From Meandrina meandrites (Eukaryota > Cnidaria > Anthozoa > Scleractinia > Meandrinidae), in assembly GCA_963693305.1 (NCBI GenBank), contig OY855906.1:22404789-22468788 (forward strand): a DNA stretch of 64,000 nt, in the 5' to 3' direction. Under the pieces are notes generated by a model. That model was not told the DNA's origin, ran no database searches, and was given only the letters and a program-made list of their open reading frames with translations. Shown in pieces: positions 25,001 to 36,510 of the stretch. The first letter of the stretch is position 1. Each line of letters opens with the position of its first letter. Made by a program: the position numbers and the translations under genes.

Positions 25001-28000
25001 ACTTCGTTTACCTAAGTTTATCAATGTTTTTCTACCTTTAACTTCGTTTGCCTACGTTTAACTTCGTTTATCTTCGATTCTCTACGTTCACCTTTCATTG
25101 CTTCGTTTAACTTCGCGTCTCCACGTTTAGCTTCGTTTACCTACGTTCAACTTCCTTTGGCTACGTTTATTGTCGTTTGCCTACGTTTAACTTCGTTTGC
25201 CTACCTTTAACTTCGTTTGTGTACGTTTAATTTCATTGGCCTAAGTTTAACTTCTTTTTTTGCGTTAAAATTCGTTTGCCTACGGCCTTTAACTTCGTTT
25301 CGCTACGTTTAACTTCTTTCGCCTACGTTTATCGTGGTTTGCCTACGTTAACTTTATTGTAAAAAAACGTTTATCGTCCTTTGCCTACGTTTACTTCGTT
25401 TGCCAACGTTTAACTTCGCTTACCTACGTTTACCTTCATTTGCCGAAGTTTAACTTCGTTTGCCTTCAATTAACTTTGTTTGCCTTCGTTTAACTTCGTT
25501 TGCCTACGTTTATGCTCGTTTGGCTACGTTTAGTTTCATTTACCTACGTTTATCGTCGTTTGCCTGCAGTTAACTTCGTTTGCCTGCGTTTAACATCGTT
25601 TGACTACCTTTAACTGCGTTCGCCTACGTTTGTTCTCGTTTGCCTACGTTTAACTTCGTTTGCCAACGTTTATCGTTGTTTGCCTACGTTAACTTTGTTG
25701 TAAAAAAACGTACGCAAAGGAAGTAAAACATAGGCAAACGAAGTTAAACGTAAGCAAACGACGATAAACGGAGGAAAACAAAGTTAAACGTAGGCAAACG
25801 AAGTTAAGCGAAGGAAAACGTTTCCCAACGTTTAACTTCGTTTACCAACGTTTACCTTCATGTGCCGAAGTTTAAATTCGTTTGCCTTCGTTTAACTTCG
25901 TTTGCCTACGTTTCTCGTTTGGCTACGGTTAAGTTCGTTTACCTACGTTTATCGTCGTTTGGCTGCGTTTAACTTCGTTTGTCCTAAGTTTAACATCGTT
26001 TGACTACCTTGAAGTTCGTTGGCCTACGTTTAACTTCGTTTACCTAAGTTTATCATTGTTTTTTTTTACCTTTAACTTCGTTTGCTTTTGTTTATCCTCG
26101 TTTGCCTACGTTTAACTTCGTTGAACTTCGTTTTTCTACGTTCAACTTCGTTTGCCTGTGTTCATCGTTGATTGCCTACCTTTAACTTTGTTTGTCTACG
26201 TTTAACTTCGTTCGCCTACCTTTGTCTTCGTTTGCCTACGTTTAATTTCGTTAAATGTGGCCAAACGAACTTAAATGTAGGGAACCAAACTTAAAGGCAG
26301 GCAAACGATGATAAACGGTGGAAAACGAAGTTAAGGGTAGGTAAACGAAGTTAATCGTAGGCAAACGAAGTTAAACGTAGGGAAACGAAGATAAACGTGG
26401 GAAAACGAAGTTCAGCGAAGGAGAACGTTTGCTACGTTCATCTTCGTTTTCCTACGTTTATCGTCCTTTGCCTACCTTTTCCTCGCTTGCAAACGTTTAA
26501 CTTCGTTTACCTACGGTTTACCTTTATTTGCCGAAGTTTAATTTCGCTTGCCTTTGTTTAACTTCGTTTGCCTACGTTTATCGTCGTTTTGCTACCTTTA
26601 AGTTCGTTTACCTTTATCGTCGTTTGCCTACGTTTAACTTCGTTTGCCTAAGTTTAACATCGTTTTTCTACCTTTAACTTCGTTTGCCTTCGTTTAACCT
26701 CGTATATCGTCGTTTACCTACGTTTAACTTCGTTTGCCTAAGTTTAACATCGTTTGTCTACCTTTAACTTCGTTTGCCTTCGTTTAACCTCGTATATCGT
26801 CGTTTACCTACGTTTAACTTCGTTTACCTAAGTTTATCAATGTTTTTCTACCTTTAACTTCGTTTGCCTACGTTTAACTTCGTTTATCTTCGATTCTCTA
26901 CGTTCACCTTTCATTGCTTCGTTTAACTTCGCGTCTCCACGTTTAGCTTCGTTTACCTACGTTCAACTTCCTTTGGCTACGTTTATTGTCGTTTGCCTAC
27001 GTTTAACTTCGTTTGCCTACCTTTAACTTCGTTTGTGTACGTTTAATTTCATTGGCCTAAGTTTAACTTCTTTTTTTTGCGTTAAAATTCGTTTGCCTAC
27101 GGCCTTTAACTTCGTTTCGCTACGTTTAACTTCTTTCGCCTACGTTTATCGTGGTTTGCCTGCGTTAACTTTATTGTAAAAAAACGTTTATCGTCCTTTG
27201 CCTACGTTTACTTCGTTTGCCAACGTTTAACTTCGCTTACCTACGTTTACCTTCATTTGCCGAAGTTTAACTTCGTTTGCCTTCAATTAACTTTGTTTGC
27301 CTTCGTTTAACTTCGTTTGCCTACGTTTATGCTCGTTTGGCTACGTTTAGTTTCATTTACCTACGTTTATCGTCGTTTGCCTGCAGTTAACTTCGTTTGC
27401 CTGCGTTTAACATCGTTTGACTACCTTTAACTTCGTTCGCCTACGTTTGTTCTCGTTTGCCTACGTTTAACTTCGTTTGCCAACGTTTATCGTTGTTTGC
27501 CTACGTTAACTTTGTTGTAAAAAAACGTACGCAAAGGAAGTAAAACATAGGCAAACGAAGTTAAACGTAAGCAAACGACGATAAACGGAGGAAAACAAAG
27601 TTAAACGTAGGCAAACGAAGTTAAGCGAAGGAAAACGTTTCCCAACGTTTAACTTCGTCTACCAACGTTTACCTTCATGTGCCGAAGTTTAAATTCGTTT
27701 GCCTTCGTTTAACTTCGTTTGCCTACGTTTCTCGTTTGGCTACGGTTAAGTTCGTTTACCTACGTTTATCGTCGTTTGGCTGCGTTTAACTTCGTTTGTC
27801 CTAAGTTTAACATCGTTTGACTACCTTGAAGTTCGTTGGCCTACGTTTAACTTCGTTTACCTAAGTTTATCATTGTTTTTTTTTTTACCTTTAACTTCGT
27901 TTGCTTTTGTTTATCCTGGTTTGCCTACATTTAAGTTCGTGTCTCTACGTTTAACCTCGTTTGCCTACGTTTAACTTCGTTGAACTTCGTTTTTCTACGT

Positions 28001-31000
28001 TCAACTTCGTTTGCCTGTGTTCATCGTTGATTGCCTACCTTTAACTTTGTTTGTCTACGTTTAACTTCGTTCGCCTACCTTTGTCTTCGTTTGCCTACGT
28101 TTAATTTCGTTAAATGTGGCCAAACGAACTTAAATGTAGGGAACCAAACTTAAAGGCAGGCAAACGATGATAAACGGTGGAAAACGAAGTTAAGGGTAGG
28201 TAAACGAAGTTAATCGTAGGCAAACGAAGTTAAACGTAGGGAAACGAAGATAAACGTGGGAAAACGAAGTTCAGCGAAGGAGAACGTTTGCTACGTTCAT
28301 CTTCGTTTTCCTACGTTTATCGTCCTTTGCCTACCTTTTCCTCGCTTGCAAACGTTTAACTTCGTTTACCTACGGTTTACCTTTATTAGCCTTTGTTTAA
28401 CTTCGTTTGCCTACGTTTATCCTCGTTTTGCTACCTTTAAGTTCGTTTACCTTTATCGTCGTTTGCCTACGTTTAACTTCGTTTGCCTAAGTTTAACATC
28501 GTTTGTCTACCTTTAACTTCGTTTGCCTTCGTTTAACCTCGTATATCGTCGTTTGCCTACGTTTAACTTCGTTTATCTTCGATTCTCTACGTTCACCTTT
28601 CATTGCTTCGTTTAACTTCGCGTCTCCACCTTTAACTTCGTTTACCTACGTTCAACTTCCTTTGGCTACGTTTATTGTCGTTTGCCTACGTTTAACTTCG
28701 TTTGCCTACCTTTGACTTCGTTTGTGTACGTTTAATTTCATTCGCCTAAGTTTAACTTCTTTTTTTGCGTTAAAATTCGTTTGCCTACGGCCTTTAACTT
28801 CGTTTCGCTACGTTTAACTTCTTTTGCCTACGTTTATCGTGGTTTGCCTACGTTAACTTTATTGTAAAAAAAACGTTTATCGTCCTTTGCCTACGTTTAC
28901 TTCGTTTGCCAACGTTTAACTTCGCTTACCTACGTTTACCTTCATTTGCCGAAGTTTAACTTCGTTTGCCTTCAATTAACTTTGTTTGCCTTCGTCTAAC
29001 TTCGTTTGCCTACGTTTATGCTCGTTTGGCTACGTTTAGTTTCGGTTACCTACGTTTATCGTCGTTTCCCTGCAGTTAACTTCGTTTGCCTGCGTTTAAC
29101 ATCGTTTGACTACCTTTAACTTCGTTCGCCTACGTTTGTTCTCGTTTGCCTACGTTTAACTTCGTTTGCCTAAGTTTAACATCGTTTGTCTACCTTTAAC
29201 TTCGTTTGCCTACGTTTAACTTTGTTTATCTTCGATTCTCTACGTTCACCTTTCATTGCTTCTTTTAACTTCGCGTCTCCACCTTTAGCTTCGTTTACCT
29301 ACGTTCAACTTCCTTTGGCTACGTTTATTGTCGTTTGCCTACGTTTAACTTCGTTTGCCTACCTTTAACTTCGTTTGTGTACGTTTCATTTCATTCGCCT
29401 AAGTTTAACTTCTTTTTTTGCGTTAGAATTCGATTGCCTACGGCCTTTAACTTCGTTTGGCTACGTTTAACTTCTTTCGCCTACGTTTATCGTGGTTTGC
29501 CTACGTTAACTTTATTGTAAAAAAAACGTTTATCGTCCTTTGCCTACGTTTACTTCGTTTGCCAACGTTTAACTTCGCTTACCTACGTTTACCTTCATTT
29601 GCCGAAGTTTAACTTCGTTTGCCTTCAATTAACTTTGTTTGCCTTCGTCTAACTTCGTTTGCCTACGTTTATGCTCGTTTGGCTACGTTTAGTTTCGGTT
29701 ACCTACGTTTATCGTCGTTTCCCTGCAGTTAACTTCGTTTGCCTGCGTTTAACATCGTTTGACTACCTTTAACTTCGTTCGCCTACGTTTGTTCTCGTTT
29801 GCCTACGTTTAACTTCGTTTGCCTAAGTTTAACATCGTTTGTCTACCTTTAACTTCGTTTGCCTACGTTTAACTTTGTTTATCTTCGATTCTCTACGTTC
29901 ACCTTTCATTGCTTCTTTTAACTTCGCGTCTCCACCTTTAGCTTCGTTTACCTACGTTCAACTTCCTTTGGCTACGTTTATTGTCGTTTGCCTACGTTTA
30001 ACTTCGTTTGCCTACCTTTAACTTCGTTTGTATACGTTTCATTTCATTTGCCTAAGTTTAACTTCTTTTTTTGCGTTAGAATTCGATTGCCTACGGCCTT
30101 TAACTTCGTTTGGCTACGTTTAACTTCTTTCGCCTACGTTTATCGTGGTTTGCCTACGTTAACTTTATTGTAAAAAAACGTTTATCGTCCTTTGCCTACG
30201 TTTACTTCGTTTGCCAACGTTTAACTTCGCTTACCTACGTTTACCTTCATTTGCCGAAGTTTAACTTCGTTTGCCTTCAATTAACTTTGTTTGCCTTCGT
30301 TTAACTTCGTTTGCCTACGTTTATGCTCGTTTGGCTACGTTTAGTTTCGTTTACCTACGTTTATCGTCGTTTGCCTGCAGTTAACTTCGTTTGCCTGCGT
30401 TTAACATTGTTTGACAACGTTTAACTTCGCTCGCCTACGTTTGTTCTCGTTTGCCTACGTTTAACTTCGTTTGCCAACGTTTATCGTTGTTTGCCTACGT
30501 TAACTTTGTTGTAAAAAAACGTACGCAAAGGAAGTAAACGTAGGCAAACGAAGTTAAACGTAAGCAAACGACGATAAACGGAGGGTAACAAAGTCAAACG
30601 TAGGCAAACGAAGTTAAACGAAGGAAAACGTTTGCCAACGTTTAACTTCGTTTACCAACGTTTACCTTCATGTGCCGAAGTTTAAATTCGTTTGCCTTCG
30701 TTTAACTTCGTTTTCCTACGTTTCTCGTTTGGCTACGGTTAAGTTCGTTTACCTACGTTTATCGTCGTTTGGCTGCGTTTAACTTCGTTTGTCCTAAGTT
30801 TAACATCGTTTGACTACCTTGAAGTTCGTTGGCCTACGTTCAACTTCGTTTACCTAAGTTTATCATTGTTTTTTTACCTTTAACTTCGTTTGCTTTTGTT
30901 TAACCCGGTTTGCCTACATTTAAGTTCGTGTCTCTACGTTTAACCTCGTTTGCCTACGTTTAACTTCGTTGAACTTCGTTTCTCTAGCTTCAACTTCGTT

Positions 31001-31398
31001 TGCCTGTGTTCATCGTTGATTGCCTACCTTTAACTTTGTTTGTCTACGTTTAACTTCGTTCGCCTACCTTTGTCTTCGTTTGCTTACGTTTAATTTCGTT
31101 TCCTTACGGACTTTAACTTCGTTTGCCTACGTTTAACTTCGATTCCCTACGGCCCTTAACTTCGTTTGCCTTTGTTTTACTTCGTTTGCCTACGTTTATC
31201 CTCGTTTGACTATGTTTAAGTTCTTTTACCTACCTTTATCGTCGTTTGCCTGCGTTTAACTTCGTTTGCCTAAGTTTAGCATCGTTTGTCTACCCTTAAC
31301 TTCGTTTGCCTACGTTTATCCTCGTTTGGCTACGTCTAACATCGTTTACCTACGTTTATCGTCGTTTGCCTCCGTTTAACTTCGTTAGCCTAAGTTAA
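22050..31398. repeat. Decamer-based satellite block A with higher-order structure
   Basis: About 9.3 kb made of 10-bp units that alternate between a CGTTTGCCTA type and a CGTTTAACTT or CGTTTATCGT type, so the basic dimer is 20 bp. Many stretches keep an exact 10-bp phase (for example 22,861-22,960). Higher-order units carry a marker, CTTAAAGGCAGGCAAACGAT, at 22,380, 24,205, 26,290 and 28,149 (spacings 1,825, 2,085, 1,859). Each higher-order unit contains two short segments on the opposite strand (for example 23,594-23,695 and 24,160-24,341). A 653-bp sub-block is duplicated head to tail (29,186 and 29,839). Plus-strand open frames of 60-90 aa (FVCLRLTSF-like) merely reflect the 30-bp reading period. 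Confidence 0.95.
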
Positions 31399-31463
31399 TA
31401 GCAGAGCTCCTTCGCGCGAAGCGCTAGCAGAGCACCATGGGTAAGAATTTTTGGTAAACCCAT
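31399..31463. repeat. Left flank of the transposon insertion (duplicated at 44,871-44,934)
   Basis: Unique sequence after the satellite containing TTCGCGCGAA and ending TTTGGTAAACCCAT. It is identical to 44,871-44,934, where it runs straight into GAGGCCGAGAAAATTTGG, as in the copy right of the transposon at 34,536. The final AT (31,462-31,463) is one copy of the target duplication. Confidence 0.9.
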
Positions 31464-31569
31464 ACACCCTATTCATAAATGGCGGCCGCGCGGAACGGCC
31501 TGGTTCCGAACACATGAAAGCGAGGCTTGGAAGGCCACGCATAACAACGCATCAGAGCTCACAACAAAA

Positions 31570-31969
31570 ATGGCTTCTTCTAGTCGAGATTATGACACAG
31601 TCATCCTCACTGAAGACGATATTCCCGGAGCTTCTCAAGCTGGAAGAAACCCTGCTTCACTAAAGAATGAAGAACTCAGGTTTTGGTTGCGATGTCGAGG
31701 CGATTCGCTGAAGGGACTTAAGACGAAGGCACAGCTCATAAAGCGGTAAGCATCAAAACAATGAAACCTCGAAGGACCTCGAAGCACATGCTCGCATCTT
31801 TGTGATTTGTCCCACGAAATTTTGTTTCCGTAGTATTTAGAATTCTCTCTTTTTTTGCAGAGCCGACGAGTATATTAAAAATGGAAGGGATAAGATGTTG
31901 ATCGATCCCGATCCCGATGAAATATACACAAAACGAACAATCCCAAATCATGAGAATAAAAAGGATTGA
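31570..31969 (+). CDS. Two-exon 94-aa SAP-like protein of the THAP transposon
   Basis: The first exon runs from ATG at 31,570 to 31,745. A GTAAGC donor starts at 31,746 and a polypyrimidine tract plus TTGCAG ends at 31,860. The second exon runs 31,861-31,969 to TGA. The joined frame is open across the junction (58 codons plus 2 nt, then 109 nt), giving 94 residues. Without splicing the frame stops at once at 31,747. The region LKNEELRFWLRCRGDSLK to QLIKRADEYI has the spacing of a SAP-type DNA-binding helix pair (LKxxELRxxLxxRG...LxxKAxLIxR). In related animal transposons, as I recall, such a segment heads a longer protein with a YqaJ-type exonuclease. Here it ends soon after an acidic stretch (DPDPDE), so either the nuclease part is lost or it is joined by a splice I cannot see. 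The start lies just inside the left inverted repeat. Confidence 0.65.
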
Positions 31970-32761
31970 TTACCAAAGACAAATAATTATTGTTTTGGTT
32001 TTTCGAAAAACCTTTCACAGGTACATGTACAACTAAACAATATGATGTACAGTTATGTGCGAAACCAAATGAGGGGATTTGGTATTGATATTGGAGCTTT
32101 AAAAGTTAAGGAGAGTTGCAGTAAACATATACATTACCAAATATGATCAGGTATAATATGAAATCACTTTTTAAAATAGTGATCAGCACCTTATTTTTTT
32201 CAATTTTCATAGTGTGCAATGTGGAAATGAGAAATGAATGACAAATGTGAAAAATTGACATACATGTTTACATGATTGGCTGCAAAAACAGAATACATGT
32301 AGTTACAAGTTCCAGTCAGCACAAGATTTTTTCTTCATTATAATCAGTTTGTAAATATTCACAAAAGGTAGAATGTTAAGTCACAAAAGGTGATTCAGAT
32401 GCAGGACATTTAACTCAAATGTAAAAAAGTCTTTATTTATAAAGTAGGCCAGCTCAAGATCTACAAAATTGTGGGCATGTGTTTTGTTATTAGATGTTTA
32501 ATATTCCTTCCATTTACATGATTAGATCAAAATGTCCTGCCTCTGGCCACAGCTAAACAAAGATAGGGATATACATTGTCAGTGGTGGCATTTAATAAGG
32601 AAACAGTCACTCAGGGCTGATTCAAGTTAAAAAATATTATGCTGATTTTGTACAATATTGTGCTACAATATTATTTTTTTCACTGGATTTGAAATAATCA
32701 TTTTATTTAGATACAACCCTGTGACCTGCCTGCTTGTCACTATGTGTGAACTAAAGATTAA
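31970..32761. other. Intergenic part of the transposon
   Basis: AT-rich spacer of about 790 bp between the two convergent genes. No nuclease-like or other coding segment is seen. It would hold the 3' ends of both transcripts. Confidence 0.6.
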
Positions 32762-34324
32762 TTAAACACTAATAATGGGATCCTGCATGTTGCACAACAT
32801 GGCACACACAGACCACATTTGATTCACTACCCCAAAAAGGCTCAATGGAACAACCCCCTCAAAAATAAGAAAATTCTTCACCTTATTTATTGCCCTTTCC
32901 ACATGGATTCTTAAGCTAGCAATTTCTTGTGTTGCAATCACATCTTCAGCTGGCATCTGATCAAACATTCCCAGAAAAGGAGGGATGTTCAAGGAAACAC
33001 CAAGGGGTAGAATGTCTTCAATAGTAAAGCCCTTGTCAGCCATTACAGAGTCCCCATTTGAAAAGGGAAGGTTCAAGAAGCCACTTCGCTCTACTATTTC
33101 CCTGTCAGATATACTGCCAGTATAGAGTTGGCTAATAAATGTTAAGAACCCTTTAGGTGAAATTCCCACTAATGCCTTTAAAGTGGTATGGTGTTTATAC
33201 AAGCTAAACAATTCACTATTTAATAGAAGGCTGCTAGGCATTTCACAGCGGATCTCTGTACAGTCAATAATGACCCTTGTGGTTGGATACTTCGCCTTAA
33301 AATCCTGAGGCATTGTCTCATTTACTATTTCTCTAGAAGGCCAAATATTTATTTGACCAAGTTTCAAATACATATAGTTTATCCAAGAAATAAAAATTCT
33401 GCTAACAGTTGGCTGAGAAACGTTAAATAAGTGAGCTAAATGTAACTCAGCAAAACCTTGCCTCAGTCTACACAATGTCAAAAAAAACTCATCTACTGGT
33501 TTTAGAGACCTTGGCCTTCCTTGTTTCACAGGCTTAGCATTGCCAGCAACTTCCTTTCCAGACAACCAGTAATTTATGTTTTCACCCCTGGCTCCAGGGT
33601 CCAAAAAGTCGTACAGTGCCAACATAGTCTCATAATTCGGAAACCCCGTATAAAATGTTACTAGCGAGTCATTTGATGAGATGTTTTTTAATGAAAACAT
33701 CTGTTCCTCTAGTTGCTCGTTCTTCTGTTCCAGAGACAGAATTTTGTCCTTTAATTGCAAAACGACTGCTTCCAGTTCTTCAATTTTTAAAAGAGCTGCA
33801 GACAGCTTCTCTTGAAGCTCGGTTGTTATTATATTATTATGCTCCTCTCGCTCCGGTGTTTGCGGTATTTCTTCTGTTTCCGGAAAAGACGTCCCGTCGG
33901 CCATATTTGTAGAAGACGAATCATTGCATGTAACTTCGCTGAATTCGGTCGCCGAATGCGTAACTTCGCTAAATTCTGACGCTAAATTGTTTATCACGGT
34001 TGTAGCCGTGAAGCGTGGAGTTGGCGGCGGCCGTTTGCGGGGAGAACTTCGCTTCCATGCGAAGATACTTGGCACAGCTTCTGGTTTGGGACTGATCCTT
34101 CCATTAAGACTTTTCTTCAAATCTTCAGGCTTAAAATGCCTCGAACAAACCCTCGTTCCTTCTAATATAGAAAAATCCTTGCCTACATCTCTTTTAATGG
34201 CATGGATCCACTGCTTTCTTGTACTTGGATCGTCTGGAAAACGAAAAAAGGATATCTTTTCCCCCGTATCTTTGTCTCGCTTATCCTTCTTCGTACACAA
34301 CGGAACGCAACAATGTGTTGGCAT
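32762..34324 (-). CDS. THAP-domain DDE transposase, 520 aa, intact
   Basis: Predicted transposase that binds element ends with its zinc finger and cuts and rejoins DNA in the nucleus. Residues 1-88 form a THAP zinc finger: C6, C10, C60, H63, W39 in the expected place, FRFP at 27-30, and a closing AVPSIF at 83-88. Residues 89-165 are a basic, then Ser/Thr-rich linker. Residues about 168-213 form a coiled coil (ELQEKLSAALLKIEELEAVV), which suggests dimerisation. Residues 278-316 carry a helix-turn-helix (LAHLFNVSQPTVSRIF). The DDE nuclease follows with candidate catalytic D354 (VIIDCTEI), D430 (MADKGF) and E476 (RIHVERAINKVK), matching the DDE_Tnp_4 layout. The frame has no stop or shift and the ATG at 34,324 starts directly at the zinc finger. 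All key residues are present, so it may be active. It converges with the SAP-like gene. Confidence 0.93.
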   Translation of the reverse strand: MPTHCCVPLCTKKDKRDKDTGEKISFFRFPDDPSTRKQWIHAIKRDVGKDFSILEGTRVCSRHFKPEDLKKSLNGRISPKPEAVPSIFAWKRSSPRKRPPPTPRFTATTVINNLASEFSEVTHSATEFSEVTCNDSSSTNMADGTSFPETEEIPQTPEREEHNNIITTELQEKLSAALLKIEELEAVVLQLKDKILSLEQKNEQLEEQMFSLKNISSNDSLVTFYTGFPNYETMLALYDFLDPGARGENINYWLSGKEVAGNAKPVKQGRPRSLKPVDEFFLTLCRLRQGFAELHLAHLFNVSQPTVSRIFISWINYMYLKLGQINIWPSREIVNETMPQDFKAKYPTTRVIIDCTEIRCEMPSSLLLNSELFSLYKHHTTLKALVGISPKGFLTFISQLYTGSISDREIVERSGFLNLPFSNGDSVMADKGFTIEDILPLGVSLNIPPFLGMFDQMPAEDVIATQEIASLRIHVERAINKVKNFLIFEGVVPLSLFGVVNQMWSVCAMLCNMQDPIISV

Positions 34325-34533
34325 CTCTCAGCTAATCTCCGAGTGGAACCTTTTACCCAGCTATTTTTCAAAAGATAAAAATTTCAAATATCTTCTCGTA
34401 GTTTTTACAGCCAAGACACTCCAATATAATACAAATCTAAGTGCGCTTCAAGGTTCAGCTGGCCTACCAAGCCTCGCTTTCATGTGTTCGAAACCAGGCC
34501 GTTCCGCGCGGCCGCCATTTATGAATAGGGTGT

Positions 34534-36504
34534 ATGAGGCCGAGAAAATTTGGTGCGTACGCCCGCCCGCCCTCGCGCGTCTACAGACTCTCGGAGAGCG
34601 GGAGTGGCGTCCTAAGGCAGCCCGACCGGGGATGGTGTGAGGAAAATAGGAAAGTCAGAGAAAAGTAACAAATACTCCAGAAAAATAGGTGTGAAAAAAC
34701 TGGGAAAAAGTAAGTTCCAGAAAAAAGTCGGAAAAAAATTTGAGAAAAAAAAGCAGGGAGAATTTGGTGAAATCGTCAGAAAAATCGATAAAAACGTCAG
34801 AAGATATTCGTGAAACTGTCGGAAAATAATTGACAGGAAATTCGAAAAAATAGAACAATAATCGAAAATAATCGAGAAAAATGTCAAAAAAAGGTGAGAA
34901 AAAGTTTTTTTCTCGGCTCTTTCTCGTCTTTTTTCTCCTCTTGTTTTCCCGCCTTTTTTCCGAAAATTTTAATTAAATTCTAAACCCGACATTGTTTACT
35001 TTCTCTCCGGTTTTTACATGAATTTTTTTCCTTTTTTTTCCTGGAGGTTATTTTTTTCCTGACTATTACTCGCCTTTTCTCTTGTTTTTTTTGTCCAGTT
35101 TTATCTCCAATTTTTTTCCAACTTTTTTTCGTGAAACTCTTTTCCGATTTCCTATTCCAGAAAAGAGTTGGAAAAAAAATTACGAAAGAAAGAAGAGAAA
35201 AAAGTCCTTTTATTTTTCCTGACTTTTTCTCGCCTTTTGTCTTGTTTTTTTCAGCTTTTATCTCCAATTTTTTTCCCGACTATAATAGGAAAGTCAGAAA
35301 AAAGTAAAAAAAAAACCTCAAGGAAAGAAGGCGGAGAAAAATGGGGAAAAAGTAAAATGCAGAAAAAGTCAGAAAAATTTTTTTGAGAAAACAAGGCAGG
35401 GAGAATTGGGTTAAAAAGTTGAGAAAAAATTTGGGAAAACGTCCGAAAAATCCATAATAAACCCCTTATCACTTTTCTTTCCCAATCTTAACAATCCTTG
35501 TCCCTTTTTGGTTTATTATTTCTTCTTTGATGTTTTTTCAGCTTAGTAAACTATTATTTTGAGGTTTCCTTCTGTGTGAAAGCATTTCTGTGCAACACAT
35601 AATAACCCTATATCACTTTTTAAGTTATTCATTCGTAATCCGTCTCAATCTTTCCCAATCTTAACCATCCTTGTTCCTCTTTGGTTTATTACTTCTTCTT
35701 TGATGTTTTTCTACCTTAGAGAGCTATTATTTTGAGGTTTCCTTCTCTGTGAAAGCATTTCTGTGTAACGCATAATAGCCCTACATAACTTTTCAAGTTC
35801 TTCGTTCGTAATCCGTCTAAATCTTTCCCAATCTTAACCACCCTCGTTCGTGTTTGGTTTATTATTACTTCTTTGGTGTTTTTCAACCGAGCAAACTATT
35901 ATTTGGAAGTTTCTTTTGATTTGAAAGTAAAACTTGACATAGCATCTAAACAGCAAATCTATTTCGACGAGGTGCTCACGTTTGAAATCAAATTCACTTC
36001 AGCGGTTAATTTACCTTCAACTTTTAGTTGATAATTTTCTCAGCACCACTTTTTTAAAAACTAAAACCTTTATCTTTTTTAACAGTATTTCTGTTGTTTT
36101 AAGGTATTTAAATAGAAAGACGAAAAGAGAAGAAATGGCAATAGATTTTTAACATTAATACTACATAGCTTATTTTTGTGGCAAATGATAAATAGAATTG
36201 TCCAGAGTTTTGTGGGTAGAACGTGTGTTTTGTTTCTCGAATTTATAGCGGGTACATTTCATTTCATATTACATAACGAGTAGGCCTCTTTAGAAAGACA
36301 AAATAAAGATTGAGCAAACCTCCAACATCGTTCCCAGGGTCCTCTCCTCTGAGAGAGACTGGAAGGAGGTTGTGCAAACCTCAATTTCAAAACTGCGCCT
36401 GCTAATTGATGGTTTGCAACCACTTGACAAGGCGGCCATGTTGGTGGATAAGACAAACCTTTTTCGCAGAATTTGCATAATAATTTCCAAGCGGAGGAAA
36501 ACAA
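34534..36504. repeat. 2-kb unique segment, copy 1 of tandem duplication
   Basis: Nearly identical to 44,933-46,903 (offset exactly 10,399 bp). Visible differences are single bases (for example AACACATAATAA against AACGCATAATAA near 35,600). It begins AT-GAGGCCGAG and ends GCGGAGGAAAACA, after which this copy runs into satellite block B while the other copy runs into unique sequence. The 36,259-36,585 minus-strand frame is shared with the other copy only in part and shows no domain I recognise. Confidence 0.95.
34640..35460. repeat. Purine/pyrimidine low-complexity array with strand switches
   Basis: Blocks of GAAAAAGTCGG-type purine-rich units (34,640-34,905, 35,158-35,210, 35,285-35,460) alternate with their complement type (TTTTTCTCG; 34,905-35,158, 35,210-35,280). 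The blocks can therefore pair with one another, and each is also a long polypurine or polypyrimidine tract. Lys-rich and Phe-rich open frames on both strands are by-products. Confidence 0.85.
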
Positions 36505-36510
36505 AAAAAA

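Larger units (their letters stand above)
31464..34533. mobile_element. Complete 3,070-bp DNA transposon, THAP-DDE type (ISL2EU/IS4EU- or Harbinger-like)
   Basis: Terminal inverted repeats of 74 bp (31,464-31,537 and 34,460-34,533) start ACACCCTATTCATAAATGGC and differ at two positions. AT flanks both ends (31,462-31,463 and 34,534-34,535), and the empty site at 44,933 has a single AT, so the target duplication is 2 bp. Two genes converge: a short SAP-like protein on the plus strand and a THAP-DDE transposase on the minus strand. The transposase frame is intact and the ends are nearly identical, so the insertion looks recent. A two-base duplication and a THAP-fused DDE_4-type transposase fit the ISL2EU/IS4EU group best from memory; PIF-Harbinger would be expected to give three bases. 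Confidence 0.9.

Noticed and set aside
22050..31398. CRISPR array
   Set aside because: Units are contiguous 10/20-bp repeats without unique spacers, and the sequence is eukaryotic.
33655..34640. Plus-strand frames (85 and 238 aa) opposite the transposase
   Set aside because: Antisense shadows of the intact minus-strand transposase and the inverted end.
34612..35472. Open frames of 67-95 aa, Phe- or Lys-rich, on both strands (and again at 45,011-45,871)
   Set aside because: Produced by purine/pyrimidine low-complexity sequence; overlapping frames on both strands and no recognisable domain.
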